Below, piece by piece: positions 24,909 to 34,838 of a DNA stretch of 64,000 nucleotides. Origin of the DNA: Rhodocyclaceae bacterium (GTDB lineage Bacteria > Pseudomonadota > Gammaproteobacteria > Burkholderiales > Rhodocyclaceae); NCBI GenBank assembly GCA_013791905.1, contig VMSX01000016.1, positions 1-64,000 on the forward strand. Reading direction: 5' to 3'. Each line of letters opens with the position of its first letter. Position 1 is the stretch's first letter. The notes beneath the pieces are model-generated. The model was not told the origin of the DNA and searched no databases. It saw only the letters and a list, made by a program, of their open reading frames with translations. Made by a program: the position numbers and the translations under genes.

Positions 24909-27484
24909 TGGGGTTCGCCGAAATACTCCGGGAGGCATTCCTGCCAGAACGGAATGCCGAGGCGGATCGCTTGCCGCGGCAACTGTTGCGGGAAATCGCC
25001 CAGATGCCTCGTCTGACCGGCATCCTGCCATATCTGGCCTGGCAGGAGGATGCCCGCCTGTTTGCGCTGGATCAGGGTGGCTTCGGCGAACGGGAAGAAC
25101 ACGCCATCGGCTTTTGCATCGAGACCCTGCCGCAAACCGGCGCCAACGACGAAATGGAAAAGGTGCTGGCCAGTCTCTTCGTGTCGTGTCCGCCCGGTAC
25201 CGGAATCCAGGTGTCGCTCTACGGCAGTCCGCATATCCTGCCGACGCTACGCGAGCAGGCCAATCTGCTGCCGGCCTCCTCACAGGACGAGGAAGATGGA
25301 TCGATCCAGCGCCGTCACGACAATATCTATCGCCATCTCGCCCGTCGACGGATCGATCACTATCTGAAGGGCACCAGCGGATCGATCTTCGGCCATCAGA
25401 CGTATCTGCTACGGGATTTCCGGTCGATCATTTCGGTGGTACTGCCCCTCGATCCTGAGTTACCGGCCGATGTCGATGAAGCCTTACGCATCAGGGAAAG
25501 TATCCATGCGACGCTCAAATCGGCGCATCTGCCGGGTCGTGACTGGGGGCCGGATCAGCTGATCAATTTTGTGGCCGATTTCTTCGACCACTCACGATTG
25601 TTCGGCGGTGGCAAGGCCGAATCTCTGACCTGGAACGCCGAGTTGCCATTGCGCAGCCAGCTATCCAACCTCGAGATCGCGTCGCGCGTCGGTGACGGCG
25701 ACATCCGGTTTCGCAAGGCCGGTGGCGAGGAGTCGGTGCTGCAACTGTTTTCCGTACGCCAGTATCCGCGCTACTTTCGTCTCTCGGGCATGAACTACCT
25801 GATCGGCGATCCGTATCAACTGGCCCTGTCGATGCCGTGCCCCTTCCTCATCACCATGGGCGCCGTGGCGCTCGACTACGAATCCGCCCGAACGCGGGCC
25901 CAGATGAAAGCGGCCCGGGCTACCCAGAGCGCCGGTTCCTACCTCGCGCATTTCCAGCCGGATCTACAGGAGCGCAAGCGTGACTGGGACATGGTGCTGA
26001 AAGCGTTTGACAGTGGCCGCACCGTCGTCGGCATGTACCACCAGGTCTGCCTCCTGTCGCGGGTGGAGGATGCTTCGCGTAGCGAGCATTCGGTCCGTGC
26101 CGTATGGCGAGCGCGTGGCTTCGATCTGACCAAGGACTTCTATCTCCAGCATCAGGCCTTGGCAGCGACCTTGCCGATGACCCTGACACCGTCTCTCCAG
26201 GGAGATTTGAAACAGTTCGGACGCATCAGTACCAAGACCGCCGACAACGCGGTGATGACTTCGCCGCTGATCGCTGAATGGAAGGGGACGAAAACGCCGG
26301 TGATGACCCTGTTTGGTCGGCGTGGGCAAATTATCGGCTTCGACCTGTTCGACAACACGGGGGGTAATTTCAACTTTGCGGTTGCGGCGCTCTCCGGTTC
26401 AGGCAAGTCGGTGTTCGTCAACGAAATGACCTACCGATACCTGGGTGCTGGAGCCAAGGTCTGGATCATCGACGTCGGCCGTTCCTACAAGAACCTATGC
26501 GAGCTGATTGATGGCGAGTTCATCGAATTCTCTGATGAGCGGCAGAACACCATCTGTCTCAATCCCTTCTCCATGATCATCGACATCAATGCCGACATGG
26601 AAATGGTGTTGCCCTTGCTGGCGCAAATGGCGAGTCCGCGCGAGTCGCTCGACAACTACAGCTATACCGCCCTGGGGTCGGCCATCAAACGTGTCTGGGA
26701 TGCCAAGGGCAGGGCGGCCACCATCACGGATATCTACGAACTGCTGCAAACCGGACGTCTGTCGAATGAAGGCGAGTATGAACGGGATCTCAGCCGGCTG
26801 GCGACGGCCTTGGAGCCCTATACCCGCCACGGTGTCTATGCCAGCTACTTCGAAGGCGAGGCGAACATCCAGTTCGACAAGGATTTCGTCGTTCTGGAGC
26901 TGGAAGAACTCAAGTCGAAGAAGGACCTTCAATCCGTCGTCATGCAGCTCATCATGTACCGGATCACCCAGGAGATGTACCGGGATCGTTCGCGGCGCAA
27001 GCTGGTGATCATCGACGAGAGCTGGGATCTGATGGGAACGGGTGCCAGCGGCGGATTCATCGAGGCCGGCTATCGGCGGGCACGGAAATACGGCGGTTCG
27101 TTCGGCACGATCACCCAGTCGGTCGACGATTACTACAAGAACGAGGCGACCAAGGCGGCCATCAACAATGCCGACTGGCTGTTTCTGCTGCGCCAGAAAC
27201 CGGAAAACATCGAGCGTCTCGGCAAGGAAGGCAAGCTGTCCCTCGACGAGTGGCTCAAGCGGCAACTCGGGTCGGTGAGTACCGAGCATGGCTACTACTC
27301 GGAAATCTATATTCATTCGCCGATGGGTTCCGGCCTGGGACGCCTGATCCTCGATCCCTTCTCGATGCTGACCTACTCGACACGCGCCGAGGACTATGAG
27401 GCCATCAAGCGGCTTCGCGAGCAAGGCGTCAGTGTGGCCGATGCCATCGAGCAACTGGTCGCCCAGCGGGAGTCACGCACATGA
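24908..27484 (+). CDS. traC: Conjugation ATPase TraC (VirB4-like)
   Basis: An 858-residue ATPase of normal family length. Walker A is in LSGSGKSVFVNEM near residues 495-507, Walker B in RKLVIIDESWDLM near residue 700, and the C-terminal Gln/Arg finger regions (ITQSVDDYYKN, LLRQKPENI) follow. The N-terminal half is the TraC/VirB4 domain. It powers pilus assembly and substrate movement at the cytoplasmic face of the inner membrane. It overlaps trbI by ATGA. Confidence 0.95.
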   Translation: MGFAEILREAFLPERNAEADRLPRQLLREIAQMPRLTGILPYLAWQEDARLFALDQGGFGEREEHAIGFCIETLPQTGANDEMEKVLASLFVSCPPGTGIQVSLYGSPHILPTLREQANLLPASSQDEEDGSIQRRHDNIYRHLARRRIDHYLKGTSGSIFGHQTYLLRDFRSIISVVLPLDPELPADVDEALRIRESIHATLKSAHLPGRDWGPDQLINFVADFFDHSRLFGGGKAESLTWNAELPLRSQLSNLEIASRVGDGDIRFRKAGGEESVLQLFSVRQYPRYFRLSGMNYLIGDPYQLALSMPCPFLITMGAVALDYESARTRAQMKAARATQSAGSYLAHFQPDLQERKRDWDMVLKAFDSGRTVVGMYHQVCLLSRVEDASRSEHSVRAVWRARGFDLTKDFYLQHQALAATLPMTLTPSLQGDLKQFGRISTKTADNAVMTSPLIAEWKGTKTPVMTLFGRRGQIIGFDLFDNTGGNFNFAVAALSGSGKSVFVNEMTYRYLGAGAKVWIIDVGRSYKNLCELIDGEFIEFSDERQNTICLNPFSMIIDINADMEMVLPLLAQMASPRESLDNYSYTALGSAIKRVWDAKGRAATITDIYELLQTGRLSNEGEYERDLSRLATALEPYTRHGVYASYFEGEANIQFDKDFVVLELEELKSKKDLQSVVMQLIMYRITQEMYRDRSRRKLVIIDESWDLMGTGASGGFIEAGYRRARKYGGSFGTITQSVDDYYKNEATKAAINNADWLFLLRQKPENIERLGKEGKLSLDEWLKRQLGSVSTEHGYYSEIYIHSPMGSGLGRLILDPFSMLTYSTRAEDYEAIKRLREQGVSVADAIEQLVAQRESRT

Positions 27485-27879
27485 CCACCTGGAAAGCGCA
27501 CGTGGCCGCCGGCGTCCTGACACTTGCCGCGGGAAGCATTGCACTGGCTTTGTGGTGGGGCGTTGAACGGGAGCGATCCCCGCGACTGGGGCGGGTCGAT
27601 ATTGGTCAGATTGTGGCCAAACAGCAGAAATCCTTGGTGGAACGCGTGAAACCCGGTATCGATGCACAGGAACAGGGCCGGATTTTTGAGGAGGCCAAGG
27701 CCTTCGGGAATCGCCTGGATGCAGCGCTCGAACAGGCCAGTCGCGAGTGTGGATGCGCCCTGATGAATTCGGCGGCGTTGCTGAAGGCTGCCCATGCCGC
27801 TATTCCCGATCTCACCGAAAGGGTCGAAGCGCTGGCGAGCAGCCCGGCCCCGGCTTCCCCGGCATCCTCGGGGCGATGA
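27481..27879 (+). CDS. trbI: F-type protein TrbI
   Basis: A 132-residue protein with an N-terminal membrane helix (VLTLAAGSIALALWW), a VDIGQIVAKQQKS segment typical of F TrbI, and a helical periplasmic tail with a CGCAL motif. F TrbI affects pilus outgrowth and retraction. It lies directly after traC, as in F and in the gonococcal island. The Ala/Pro-rich C-terminus is not conserved. Confidence 0.82.
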   Translation: MTTWKAHVAAGVLTLAAGSIALALWWGVERERSPRLGRVDIGQIVAKQQKSLVERVKPGIDAQEQGRIFEEAKAFGNRLDAALEQASRECGCALMNSAALLKAAHAAIPDLTERVEALASSPAPASPASSGR

Positions 27880-27885
27880 CGTTTC

Positions 27886-28668
27886 ATGCGACATATCGCG
27901 GCCATGGCGCTGATGACAACTTTACCGGCCTGGGGGCAAACCGGACTCGACTACCCGTCGTCGTGGCAATGTGGCGAGGCGCGCTTCCACTGGTATTGCG
28001 ACCTCAGTGTCGATGAACCGCTGGAGCCTCCTCCCGCGAAACCGAGCAAGGAAAATCCTGAAGGCGAACAGGCGGTCGAGGATATGAAAAAGCTTCGCGA
28101 GTCGGTGGAGCAGAAGAGGGCACTGGCGATTCTCAAGCCCACCCAGGAGAACCTCAAGTCCTACATCGTTGCCCAGGAAGCATTGATGGACCGTGCGTCG
28201 GTGTTTTCCGATGTGTGGCGGAGGGTCATCTGGGCCAATCCCGATCTCAACTACCAGCTGCGCAATCCTTCCAACAACGCCGCTATCCAGGTCAGGGACA
28301 GCGACCGGGCACGCAAGGAAACGCAGACCTTGTCTGCCATTGCCAAGGAATGGGGACTGTTCTTCATCTTTCGATCGGACTGTCCGTATTGCCATCGCCT
28401 GGCGCCGACACTCAAGTACCTGTCGGAGCAGTTTGGCCTGACCGTGTTCCCCGTTTCCCTTGATGGCGGCGGTTTGCCAGAGTTTCCTCAGCCGGCCAGG
28501 GACAACGGCATGTCGGCAGCGCTGGGCGTGAGCGTCGTCCCCATGGTGGTACTCGGCAACGTCAAAGATCGTCGCCTTATCCCGGTGGGTTCGGGTGTGC
28601 TGTCCGCGCAGGACATCGTCGAACGGATTTACGTTCTGACGCAAACCAAGCCGGGTGAGTTGTATTGA
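27886..28668 (+). CDS. traF: F-type pilus assembly protein TraF (thioredoxin-like)
   Basis: A 260-residue periplasmic protein. A short signal peptide ends near PAWGQ, an N-terminal part has WQCGEARFHWYCD, and a thioredoxin fold has CPYC at residues 166-169 (FIFRSDCPYCHRLAP). Unlike F plasmid TraF, which lacks the CxxC, this one keeps it, as in several ICE-type systems. It probably makes disulfides in other Tra proteins. It is distinct from the S26 peptidase also called TraF at 37144. Confidence 0.9.
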   Translation: MRHIAAMALMTTLPAWGQTGLDYPSSWQCGEARFHWYCDLSVDEPLEPPPAKPSKENPEGEQAVEDMKKLRESVEQKRALAILKPTQENLKSYIVAQEALMDRASVFSDVWRRVIWANPDLNYQLRNPSNNAAIQVRDSDRARKETQTLSAIAKEWGLFFIFRSDCPYCHRLAPTLKYLSEQFGLTVFPVSLDGGGLPEFPQPARDNGMSAALGVSVVPMVVLGNVKDRRLIPVGSGVLSAQDIVERIYVLTQTKPGELY

Positions 28669-28679
28669 AGGAGAGTTGC

Positions 28680-30101
28680 ATGGGTAAGCAAGGTTGGAGC
28701 GTAGGGATGGCGGTTTGCTGCGTCGGGCTGCTGGCCACCCCCGCGCAAGCAACAGTCAATCAGTCGATGCAGGACTGGTTCAACGACATCGGGGCGTATG
28801 GCAACGTGACCGGTCCGAATGCCTACCGCGGGCAGACTATGAATCTCTATACCGGCGGCAGCCTGTATATGCGCACCCCGGTTCGCAACTACCAGCTCGC
28901 CAGCATTGCGCCACCCTCATTTACAGCCGGTTGCGGCGGTATCGATCTTTTTGCCGGATCGTTTTCCTTCATCAACAAGGAGCAGTTCGTTGCACTGTTG
29001 CGCAATATCGGCAACAACGCCATCGGTGCGGCCTTCAACATGGCCCTGTGCTCGATGTCGCCGGACCTATGCGACCTGTTGAAGTACCTGCAGGACCAGG
29101 CGACGAAGATGAACAATCTCAACATCAACTCCTGCCAGGCCGCCGAAGGCATCGTCAGTGCGGTAGGCAGCATGGTGACCGACCGCGTTCAGGAAAAGGA
29201 GGGCAAGACGGCAGGGGCCAGCCTCAACATGTTCGGTGACGTCTTCGAGTCCTGGGACGAGTGGAAGAAAAGCCGGACGACGGCCAAGAACATCCGCACG
29301 GCTGCCAAGGCGACCTCGCAGGGTGCCCGCGAAATATTCGATCCGGGCAATGTCGTCTGGCGGGCCCTGGGAAGGGTCTCAGGCGTCACCGACGAGACGC
29401 GCGAGCTGTTGATGAGTCTGACCGGCACCGTTATCGTCACGCCGCCAGGCGAGAACGCTGACGAGAAGGCCAAATGGACTTACCTGCCGGGAGGCAAGTT
29501 GACCTTTCGGCAGTTCGTGGGCGATGGCTCATCCACGACCGTGAGCCTGCCCGGCCTCAAGTGCGGATCGGATCTGGCGGAGTGCCTCTCACCGGCGTTT
29601 TCCGAAACGGCATTTACGGTTGCGCCTTTCTCCCGTCAGGTGCGTACCCGGATAGCCTCCATGCGCGACAAGATCATCAATCGTGATGCTGGTGGGCAAA
29701 CCTCGATGGACACGGCCCTGATCGGCAACTCATCCCTGCCGGTGTGGAAGATGCTGTCGGTGGCGAGTGCCATCCCCGGTGGCGATCGGATCACGGAAGA
29801 CTATGCCCAACTGGTCGCGGTCGATGTGGCCTACGCCTACTTCACCAACCTGGCCAAGACGCTGCGCAATGCCTTGCAGAACGAGTCCGGCAAGGGCGGA
29901 CCGGATGCCGTGATGGCTTCGGAGCGCATTCTCACGCGCCTGGCGGAGATCGAGCAGGAAGCGCGCGACATGCTGCGTGCCGAGTATCAGAAGGGGATGC
30001 AGGTCGCCGAATTAAGCCGGTCACTGCAGTTGCTCCACCAGAGCATCAATGCGGGAATGCCGACCAACATTTTCCAATCCATGGCCGTGTTCAACCGCTG
30101 A
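28680..30101 (+). CDS. traH: F-type pilus assembly protein TraH
   Basis: A 473-residue secreted protein. The signal peptide ends at AQA; YRGQTMNLYTGGSLYMR, APPSFTAGCGGIDLFAGSFSFIN and MALCSMSPDLCDLL are TraH signatures. The C-terminal part is helical. It acts with TraF, TraW, TraU and TrbB in pilus assembly at the outer membrane. ATG 28680 has an AAGGAG site 8 bases upstream; the TTG at 28665 lies before that site and is unlikely. Confidence 0.93.
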   Translation: MGKQGWSVGMAVCCVGLLATPAQATVNQSMQDWFNDIGAYGNVTGPNAYRGQTMNLYTGGSLYMRTPVRNYQLASIAPPSFTAGCGGIDLFAGSFSFINKEQFVALLRNIGNNAIGAAFNMALCSMSPDLCDLLKYLQDQATKMNNLNINSCQAAEGIVSAVGSMVTDRVQEKEGKTAGASLNMFGDVFESWDEWKKSRTTAKNIRTAAKATSQGAREIFDPGNVVWRALGRVSGVTDETRELLMSLTGTVIVTPPGENADEKAKWTYLPGGKLTFRQFVGDGSSTTVSLPGLKCGSDLAECLSPAFSETAFTVAPFSRQVRTRIASMRDKIINRDAGGQTSMDTALIGNSSLPVWKMLSVASAIPGGDRITEDYAQLVAVDVAYAYFTNLAKTLRNALQNESGKGGPDAVMASERILTRLAEIEQEARDMLRAEYQKGMQVAELSRSLQLLHQSINAGMPTNIFQSMAVFNR

Positions 30102-30104
30102 GCC

Positions 30105-32930
30105 ATGTACGAGGTCTATGCCTATTGGAACGTCGCCGAATTGGAGGCGATGTTCAATGCCATCGCTGCCTTGATGGGCAGTGGCGACTACCGGGGACTA
30201 CTGCAAACTATCGCCGTCGTCGGCATGATCGTTGTGGTGATCGCGACCCTGACCGGTCGTGAGCGATTGGATGGCATGTGGAAGTGGCTTTTCTTCCTGG
30301 CCATCTTCCAGTCGATGCTGCTGATTCCCAAGGTGACGGTCACCATCGTGGATCGCACCGGTAATGAACCACCCCGGGCGGTGGCCAATGTGCCGATCGG
30401 TCTGGGCGCCTTCGCGCACACGATGAGCAAGGTCGGCGACTGGCTGACCGGCGCCTTCGAGACCGTATTCGCCTTGCCGGATGATGTGAAGTTTCGCAAG
30501 AACGGCACCTTGTTTGGGCACCGAGTGTTGGCTGAGCGACAGGCGATCAAGAGCGGTAACCCGGTCATCACTGGCAACCTGCTTGAGTTCTACCGCGAGT
30601 GCGTGGCGCCGGACGTGGGTACGGGATACATCCGCATGAAGGAGGACATCCTCGAGGTCAATAACATCTGGAGCAGCCTGAACGGCAAGACCAATCCAGC
30701 CCGGCTGGTTACCCTGCGGGATACCGCTGATCCCAGCCTGATGAGCACGGTGGGATGCAATGTCGGCTATCAGACCCTGACTACCCAGATCAACGCTGAG
30801 GCGACACGGCAAATGACTCTCCTCGGTACGCGTCTCTATCCGCGCATGACCACGGCCGATGCCGGTCTGGCGGTTGCCGGTTCGTTGGCAACGTCCACGA
30901 ATTACCTGTTGGGGATATCGTCATCGGCTCAGGACACAGTCAAGCAGGCGATCGTCGCTAATTTCATGATCGATGCCCAGTACATGTTGCCGGCCCAGCT
31001 GGGCGATGCCGCCAGCGCGCAGACCAATTTGGCAATGGCGCAGTCGCTTCGCTCCACCAGCGATTCCTACAAGCTGATGGCGCGCATCGCGGAGTCAACC
31101 ATGCCCAAGGTGCGCAACGCCATTGAAATGATCCAGTACGCGATCTTTCCGGTATTCCTGCTGTTCGTCGTCCTGAGTGGCCACCAGGCAACCGGCGTGA
31201 TTAAGTCCTATGCGGCGAGCCTGTTCTGGATACAACTCTGGGCGCCCCTGTATGCGGTGATGAACTTCATCATCACCATGTATTCCCGTGCCCAATACAC
31301 CAACGGCAGCGCCGGGGCAGGGATGTCGATCGAGCAGATTGGCTTTCTCAACACGGCCATCGTGAGCGATCAGGCCATTGCCGGCATGCTGGTGATCTCC
31401 ATCCCTGCCATCGCCGCCGCCATCGTTAAAGGAGGGGAGGTGGGGCTACAGGCCGTCGCCGGACTGGTTGGACCGCCCCGCGATCCGGAAAAGATCGCCA
31501 GCGGCTTGGCCATGGGCAACATGCAGATGGGCAATGCGTCGCTCAACAACGCCAGCCACGACACCATGCGCGGTCTGTCCGTGGACATGAATCCAAGCCT
31601 GCGGCAGGGCATGACACAGTTCCAGGCCAAAGGCGGCTTTGACTACAACCATTTCTCCGGGGGCGGTTTTGTCGTCAAACAGGCCAAGAGCGATGTGCGG
31701 GCCGACATGGCGCTCAACGATTCCCTGGGTGCGGCTGCCAAGGAAAATTACGAGCATTCGCTGCAGTCAACACAACAGCGCTCTTCGGAATACGCTGAAA
31801 GTGCTCTGGCGGCGCTCAAGCAGGAAGCCGGATTTGAGCGATCCCACGCGAAGTCCTCCAGTGACACTACAGGTTATCGGCACGGCATGGGTTCCAGTCG
31901 CGGCCAGGAAGCCAACGAATCGTTGCGGCAAGTGGATCAGTGGGCCAGGAAGCTTGGCGTCAGCGAGAAGGTGGCGATGGAGATGATGGTCGGCGCCTCC
32001 ATGGGGATGAACACTCCCAAGCTGCTTGAGATCGCCGGCCTGCGGGGTGGCGTCGAGATGTCGGCCAAGTTGCGTAATTCGGCCGATTCGATGCGGGCCC
32101 TGGAAGAAATGGCCCAGTTTGCCCGTGAATCGAGCTTCGGCAAGAAGGTCGGGACGGTGATCGACAATGGCTGGGAGCGGGGCTACCGGACGGGCGATGA
32201 AGGCAGAACGGCAGGATCGGAAGGTCAGCGCGCCTCGCTGGACCGTGCGCGTCAGTCACGCGATGCACTGAGCGCTTCCCTCCAGGAAACCGAAGGGCAT
32301 CGCCAGATGTGGGAGCTTTCCCACTCAGGCCAGCTGGGATCGAATCTCCAGTTGCAGGATCATTTCATCAAGGATTTTCTGCTGCCGAAGCTCGAATACA
32401 ACTACGAGCGGTTCCAGGGGATCATGGGGGATCCGCATCGTCTGCGTCCCTATATCGAGGAATACACGGCACAGAACTACGACCGGATGCTGGGGCAGAT
32501 GGCGGGGCAAGTACAGGGCGAGGATGCGGTTCGCGCCAGTCATGCCACGGGTCGCGCCGGCTTACCCGGGCAATCAAGCGTTGAAGCCGACGGGGCCGAC
32601 TTTATCGGCCAGATGAAAGGCGCTGGCGGATCCGCTGGCGTATCGCCGCGCTCCGGTCCGAGCGACCAGGCCATGCACACGGCGATGAAGGAGTTTTCCA
32701 GAAACAGCCATGAGGTGCGTGATCGGCAGGAGACCGCCACTCAAGTGCATCAGGACAATTCCACGCCATCGAACTTCAGGAAACTTCAACCGTCCTCCAT
32801 GGTAGGGAAAGGGGCAGAGCTCGTCGAAAACGTTGGCGAGGCTGCAGGGAACGTTGTGGATGGCTTGAAGGGCGATGCGCCAGGTCAATATGTGATGGAT
32901 ACCCTGGCAGGGAAGAAGCGGAATCAGTGA
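30105..32930 (+). CDS. traG: Mating-pair stabilisation protein TraG
   Basis: A 941-residue inner-membrane protein. The N-terminal third carries several membrane helices (LLQTIAVVGMIVVVIATLTG, MWKWLFFLAIFQSMLLIP, YAIFPVFLLFVVLSG and others) and matches the TraG_N domain; it is VirB6-like. The C-terminal 430 residues are soluble, Gln/Ser/Ala-rich and helical, as in TraG proteins that act in mating-pair formation and entry exclusion. It is the last gene of the cluster-1 transfer operon. Confidence 0.92.
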   Translation: MYEVYAYWNVAELEAMFNAIAALMGSGDYRGLLQTIAVVGMIVVVIATLTGRERLDGMWKWLFFLAIFQSMLLIPKVTVTIVDRTGNEPPRAVANVPIGLGAFAHTMSKVGDWLTGAFETVFALPDDVKFRKNGTLFGHRVLAERQAIKSGNPVITGNLLEFYRECVAPDVGTGYIRMKEDILEVNNIWSSLNGKTNPARLVTLRDTADPSLMSTVGCNVGYQTLTTQINAEATRQMTLLGTRLYPRMTTADAGLAVAGSLATSTNYLLGISSSAQDTVKQAIVANFMIDAQYMLPAQLGDAASAQTNLAMAQSLRSTSDSYKLMARIAESTMPKVRNAIEMIQYAIFPVFLLFVVLSGHQATGVIKSYAASLFWIQLWAPLYAVMNFIITMYSRAQYTNGSAGAGMSIEQIGFLNTAIVSDQAIAGMLVISIPAIAAAIVKGGEVGLQAVAGLVGPPRDPEKIASGLAMGNMQMGNASLNNASHDTMRGLSVDMNPSLRQGMTQFQAKGGFDYNHFSGGGFVVKQAKSDVRADMALNDSLGAAAKENYEHSLQSTQQRSSEYAESALAALKQEAGFERSHAKSSSDTTGYRHGMGSSRGQEANESLRQVDQWARKLGVSEKVAMEMMVGASMGMNTPKLLEIAGLRGGVEMSAKLRNSADSMRALEEMAQFARESSFGKKVGTVIDNGWERGYRTGDEGRTAGSEGQRASLDRARQSRDALSASLQETEGHRQMWELSHSGQLGSNLQLQDHFIKDFLLPKLEYNYERFQGIMGDPHRLRPYIEEYTAQNYDRMLGQMAGQVQGEDAVRASHATGRAGLPGQSSVEADGADFIGQMKGAGGSAGVSPRSGPSDQAMHTAMKEFSRNSHEVRDRQETATQVHQDNSTPSNFRKLQPSSMVGKGAELVENVGEAAGNVVDGLKGDAPGQYVMDTLAGKKRNQ

Positions 32931-33044
32931 CTCGCTTGGCTTAAACGATTAGTTTTTCAGACGACAACTCGATCAATAGAAGAGTCTAAAAGTAGTCCTA
33001 ATGGTTTCTTTTATCTCAGCAGAAGCCTAAATATAGACTATTAG

Positions 33045-33072
33045 TTGACTTAAATCTATAGTGTTCTAGAAT
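33045..33072 (+). promoter_or_regulatory. Sigma-70-like promoter of the first hipBA pair
   Basis: TTGACT (33045-33050), a 16-base spacer and TAGAAT (33067-33072) lie in an AT-rich stretch that is unlike the GC-rich neighbours. The putative HipB operator follows within 5 bases. Confidence 0.6.
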
Positions 33073-33074
33073 TA

Positions 33075-33123
33075 GGCCATAGTGGTTCTGATAACTATTT
33101 AATGGGCTATGGTTAGGCTATGG
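33075..33123. promoter_or_regulatory. Putative HipB operator repeats
   Basis: GGCTATGG occurs at 33105-33112 and again at 33116-33123, the second copy including the hipB ATG. An inverted GGCCATAG lies at 33075-33082. The layout suits autoregulation by the encoded HTH protein. Confidence 0.45.
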
Positions 33124-33452
33124 ATATCTATCGAATGACCAATAATGAAGTGGCGCATGCGCTTGCCTCAGCGGTGAAGGCCTGGCGGGTATCTCCCAAT
33201 GGAGCCGGCTTGACCCAGGCGGACCTCGCGCATAAAAGTGGCATCGGCCTGACGCCGTTGAAACGGTTTGAAAAAACCGGAGCGATCACGCTGCGAAATC
33301 TCATTGCAATCCTGCGGGCCATGGACCTCCTCGATGGTCTGACCGGGTTGGTGCCTGATGCCGATAGCCCGAGCCCCCTGGATGTGTTGGCCGAAGCGCA
33401 AAGAAAAGCCAAGCACGCCCGCAAGCGTGCGCCGCGCTCAATCAAGGAATAA
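33120..33452 (+). CDS. hipB: HipB-like HTH antitoxin (first pair)
   Basis: A 110-residue protein with a lambda-repressor-like HTH (LTQADLAHKSGIGLTPLKRFEKTGAITLRNLIAIL, about residues 29-63) and a basic C-terminal tail (AQRKAKHARKRAPRS). It ends 2 bases before a hipA gene. HipB proteins bind the partner kinase and repress their own promoter. The HTH is more divergent than in the second pair at 48342. The start at 33120 lies within the proposed operator repeat. Confidence 0.82.
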   Translation: MDIYRMTNNEVAHALASAVKAWRVSPNGAGLTQADLAHKSGIGLTPLKRFEKTGAITLRNLIAILRAMDLLDGLTGLVPDADSPSPLDVLAEAQRKAKHARKRAPRSIKE

Positions 33453-33454
33453 CG

Positions 33455-34783
33455 ATGGATGAGATCAAGGCCGTACAGGTCAATATCTGGGGGCAATTTG
33501 TCGGGGCGGTGGCGCCGCTCAAGAACAAGCCGGGGTTCTACGAATTCAGCTATTCCCCCGAGTTTGAAAAAGGGCGCCTCGAACTCTCGCCCATCCTCAT
33601 GAAACTGAAGTCGAAGCGCCGTTTCAGCTTTCCTGCCTTGTCGCAGGAGACGTTTTACGGCCTCCCCGGACTGTTGGCCGATGCATTGCCGGACAAGTTT
33701 GGCAACGCGCTCATCGATGAATACCTGTCGCGCCGTGGGGTGTTGCCCAAGGATGTCACCACGTTGCAGCGGCTGCTGTATGTCGGACGGCGAAGCATGG
33801 GCGCACTGGAGTTCGAGCCGGCCGAGACCCGGGTCAGGGGAGACGCAGCCAGCTTGCCGCTGGATATGGCGCATCTGGTTGAAGATGCGCGTCGTGCGCT
33901 GAAAGGCGAGTTCTCCAAGATCGCCCAGGACATGATCGACATCGGTAGCTCGGCTGGTGGCGCGCGGGCGAAGGCAGTGATCGGCTGGAATCCGCAGACC
34001 AATCAGGTTGTCTCGGGCCAGTTCGACGTGCCGGAAGGATTTGAGCACTGGCTTCTGAAATTCGATGTCGGCGCGGATGGCGAACTGGGCACGACGGCGG
34101 GTTTCGGTCGAATCGAGTATGCCCACTATCTGATGGCCGAGGCTGCGGGTATCGACATGAGCCCCTGTCGCTTGCTGGAGGAGGACGGACGTGCGCATTT
34201 CATGACCAAACGATTCGACCGGATCGGCAACGAGAAACTGCACACCCAATCCCTTTGTGCGCTCATGCACCTCGACTTCAACTTGCCCTATGTGCATGGC
34301 TATGATCAGTACCTGCGCATCGTGCTGAGCCTGAAGCTGGGTGCTGATGCCATCGAGCAGGCTTGGGCAAGGTGTGCGTTTAACGTTGCCGCAGTCAATT
34401 GCGACGATCACACCAAGAACCTTGCATTCCTGATGGACGAGTCGGGCCAATGGAAGCTTGCGCCTGCCTACGACAACTGCTTCTCGCACAATCCCGCTGA
34501 AGGCAAATGGACGCGGATGCACCAGATGCAGGTCAATGGAAAGACCTGGGACATCACCGCAGAGGATTTGCTGAGCCTTGCAAAAGCCTACGACATCCGC
34601 CGCCCCAAGGAAAAGCTCCAGCAGATCATCGACGCCGTTCGGCGTTGGCCTGAATTCGCAACGATTGCCGGGGTCCCGGAAGATGAGATCCGCAGAATCG
34701 GCCAGTTTCATCCGGCATGGATAAGGGCGACCTCGAGTCGGGTTGCAGGTAATGGGACTGCGGATCAGAGTGCCCAAGCATGA
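33455..34783 (+). CDS. hipA: HipA-like serine/threonine kinase toxin (first pair)
   Basis: A 442-residue HipA-family kinase. The N-terminal HipA_N domain (VNIWGQFVGAVAPLKNKPGFYEFSYSPEF) is followed by the kinase core: SAGGARAKAVIGW is the P-loop-like motif, NCDDHTKNLAF near residues 315-324 is the catalytic loop, and LAPAYD holds the metal Asp. All key residues look intact. Family members phosphorylate tRNA synthetases such as GltX and halt growth. The preceding hipB is its likely antidote. It is cargo between two transfer gene clusters. Confidence 0.9.
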   Translation: MDEIKAVQVNIWGQFVGAVAPLKNKPGFYEFSYSPEFEKGRLELSPILMKLKSKRRFSFPALSQETFYGLPGLLADALPDKFGNALIDEYLSRRGVLPKDVTTLQRLLYVGRRSMGALEFEPAETRVRGDAASLPLDMAHLVEDARRALKGEFSKIAQDMIDIGSSAGGARAKAVIGWNPQTNQVVSGQFDVPEGFEHWLLKFDVGADGELGTTAGFGRIEYAHYLMAEAAGIDMSPCRLLEEDGRAHFMTKRFDRIGNEKLHTQSLCALMHLDFNLPYVHGYDQYLRIVLSLKLGADAIEQAWARCAFNVAAVNCDDHTKNLAFLMDESGQWKLAPAYDNCFSHNPAEGKWTRMHQMQVNGKTWDITAEDLLSLAKAYDIRRPKEKLQQIIDAVRRWPEFATIAGVPEDEIRRIGQFHPAWIRATSSRVAGNGTADQSAQA

Positions 34784-34838
34784 CCGGCTGGGGGATTGAT
34801 GAAAGGATTGCCATCGGTCCAGGCATTGCGTAAACCGT

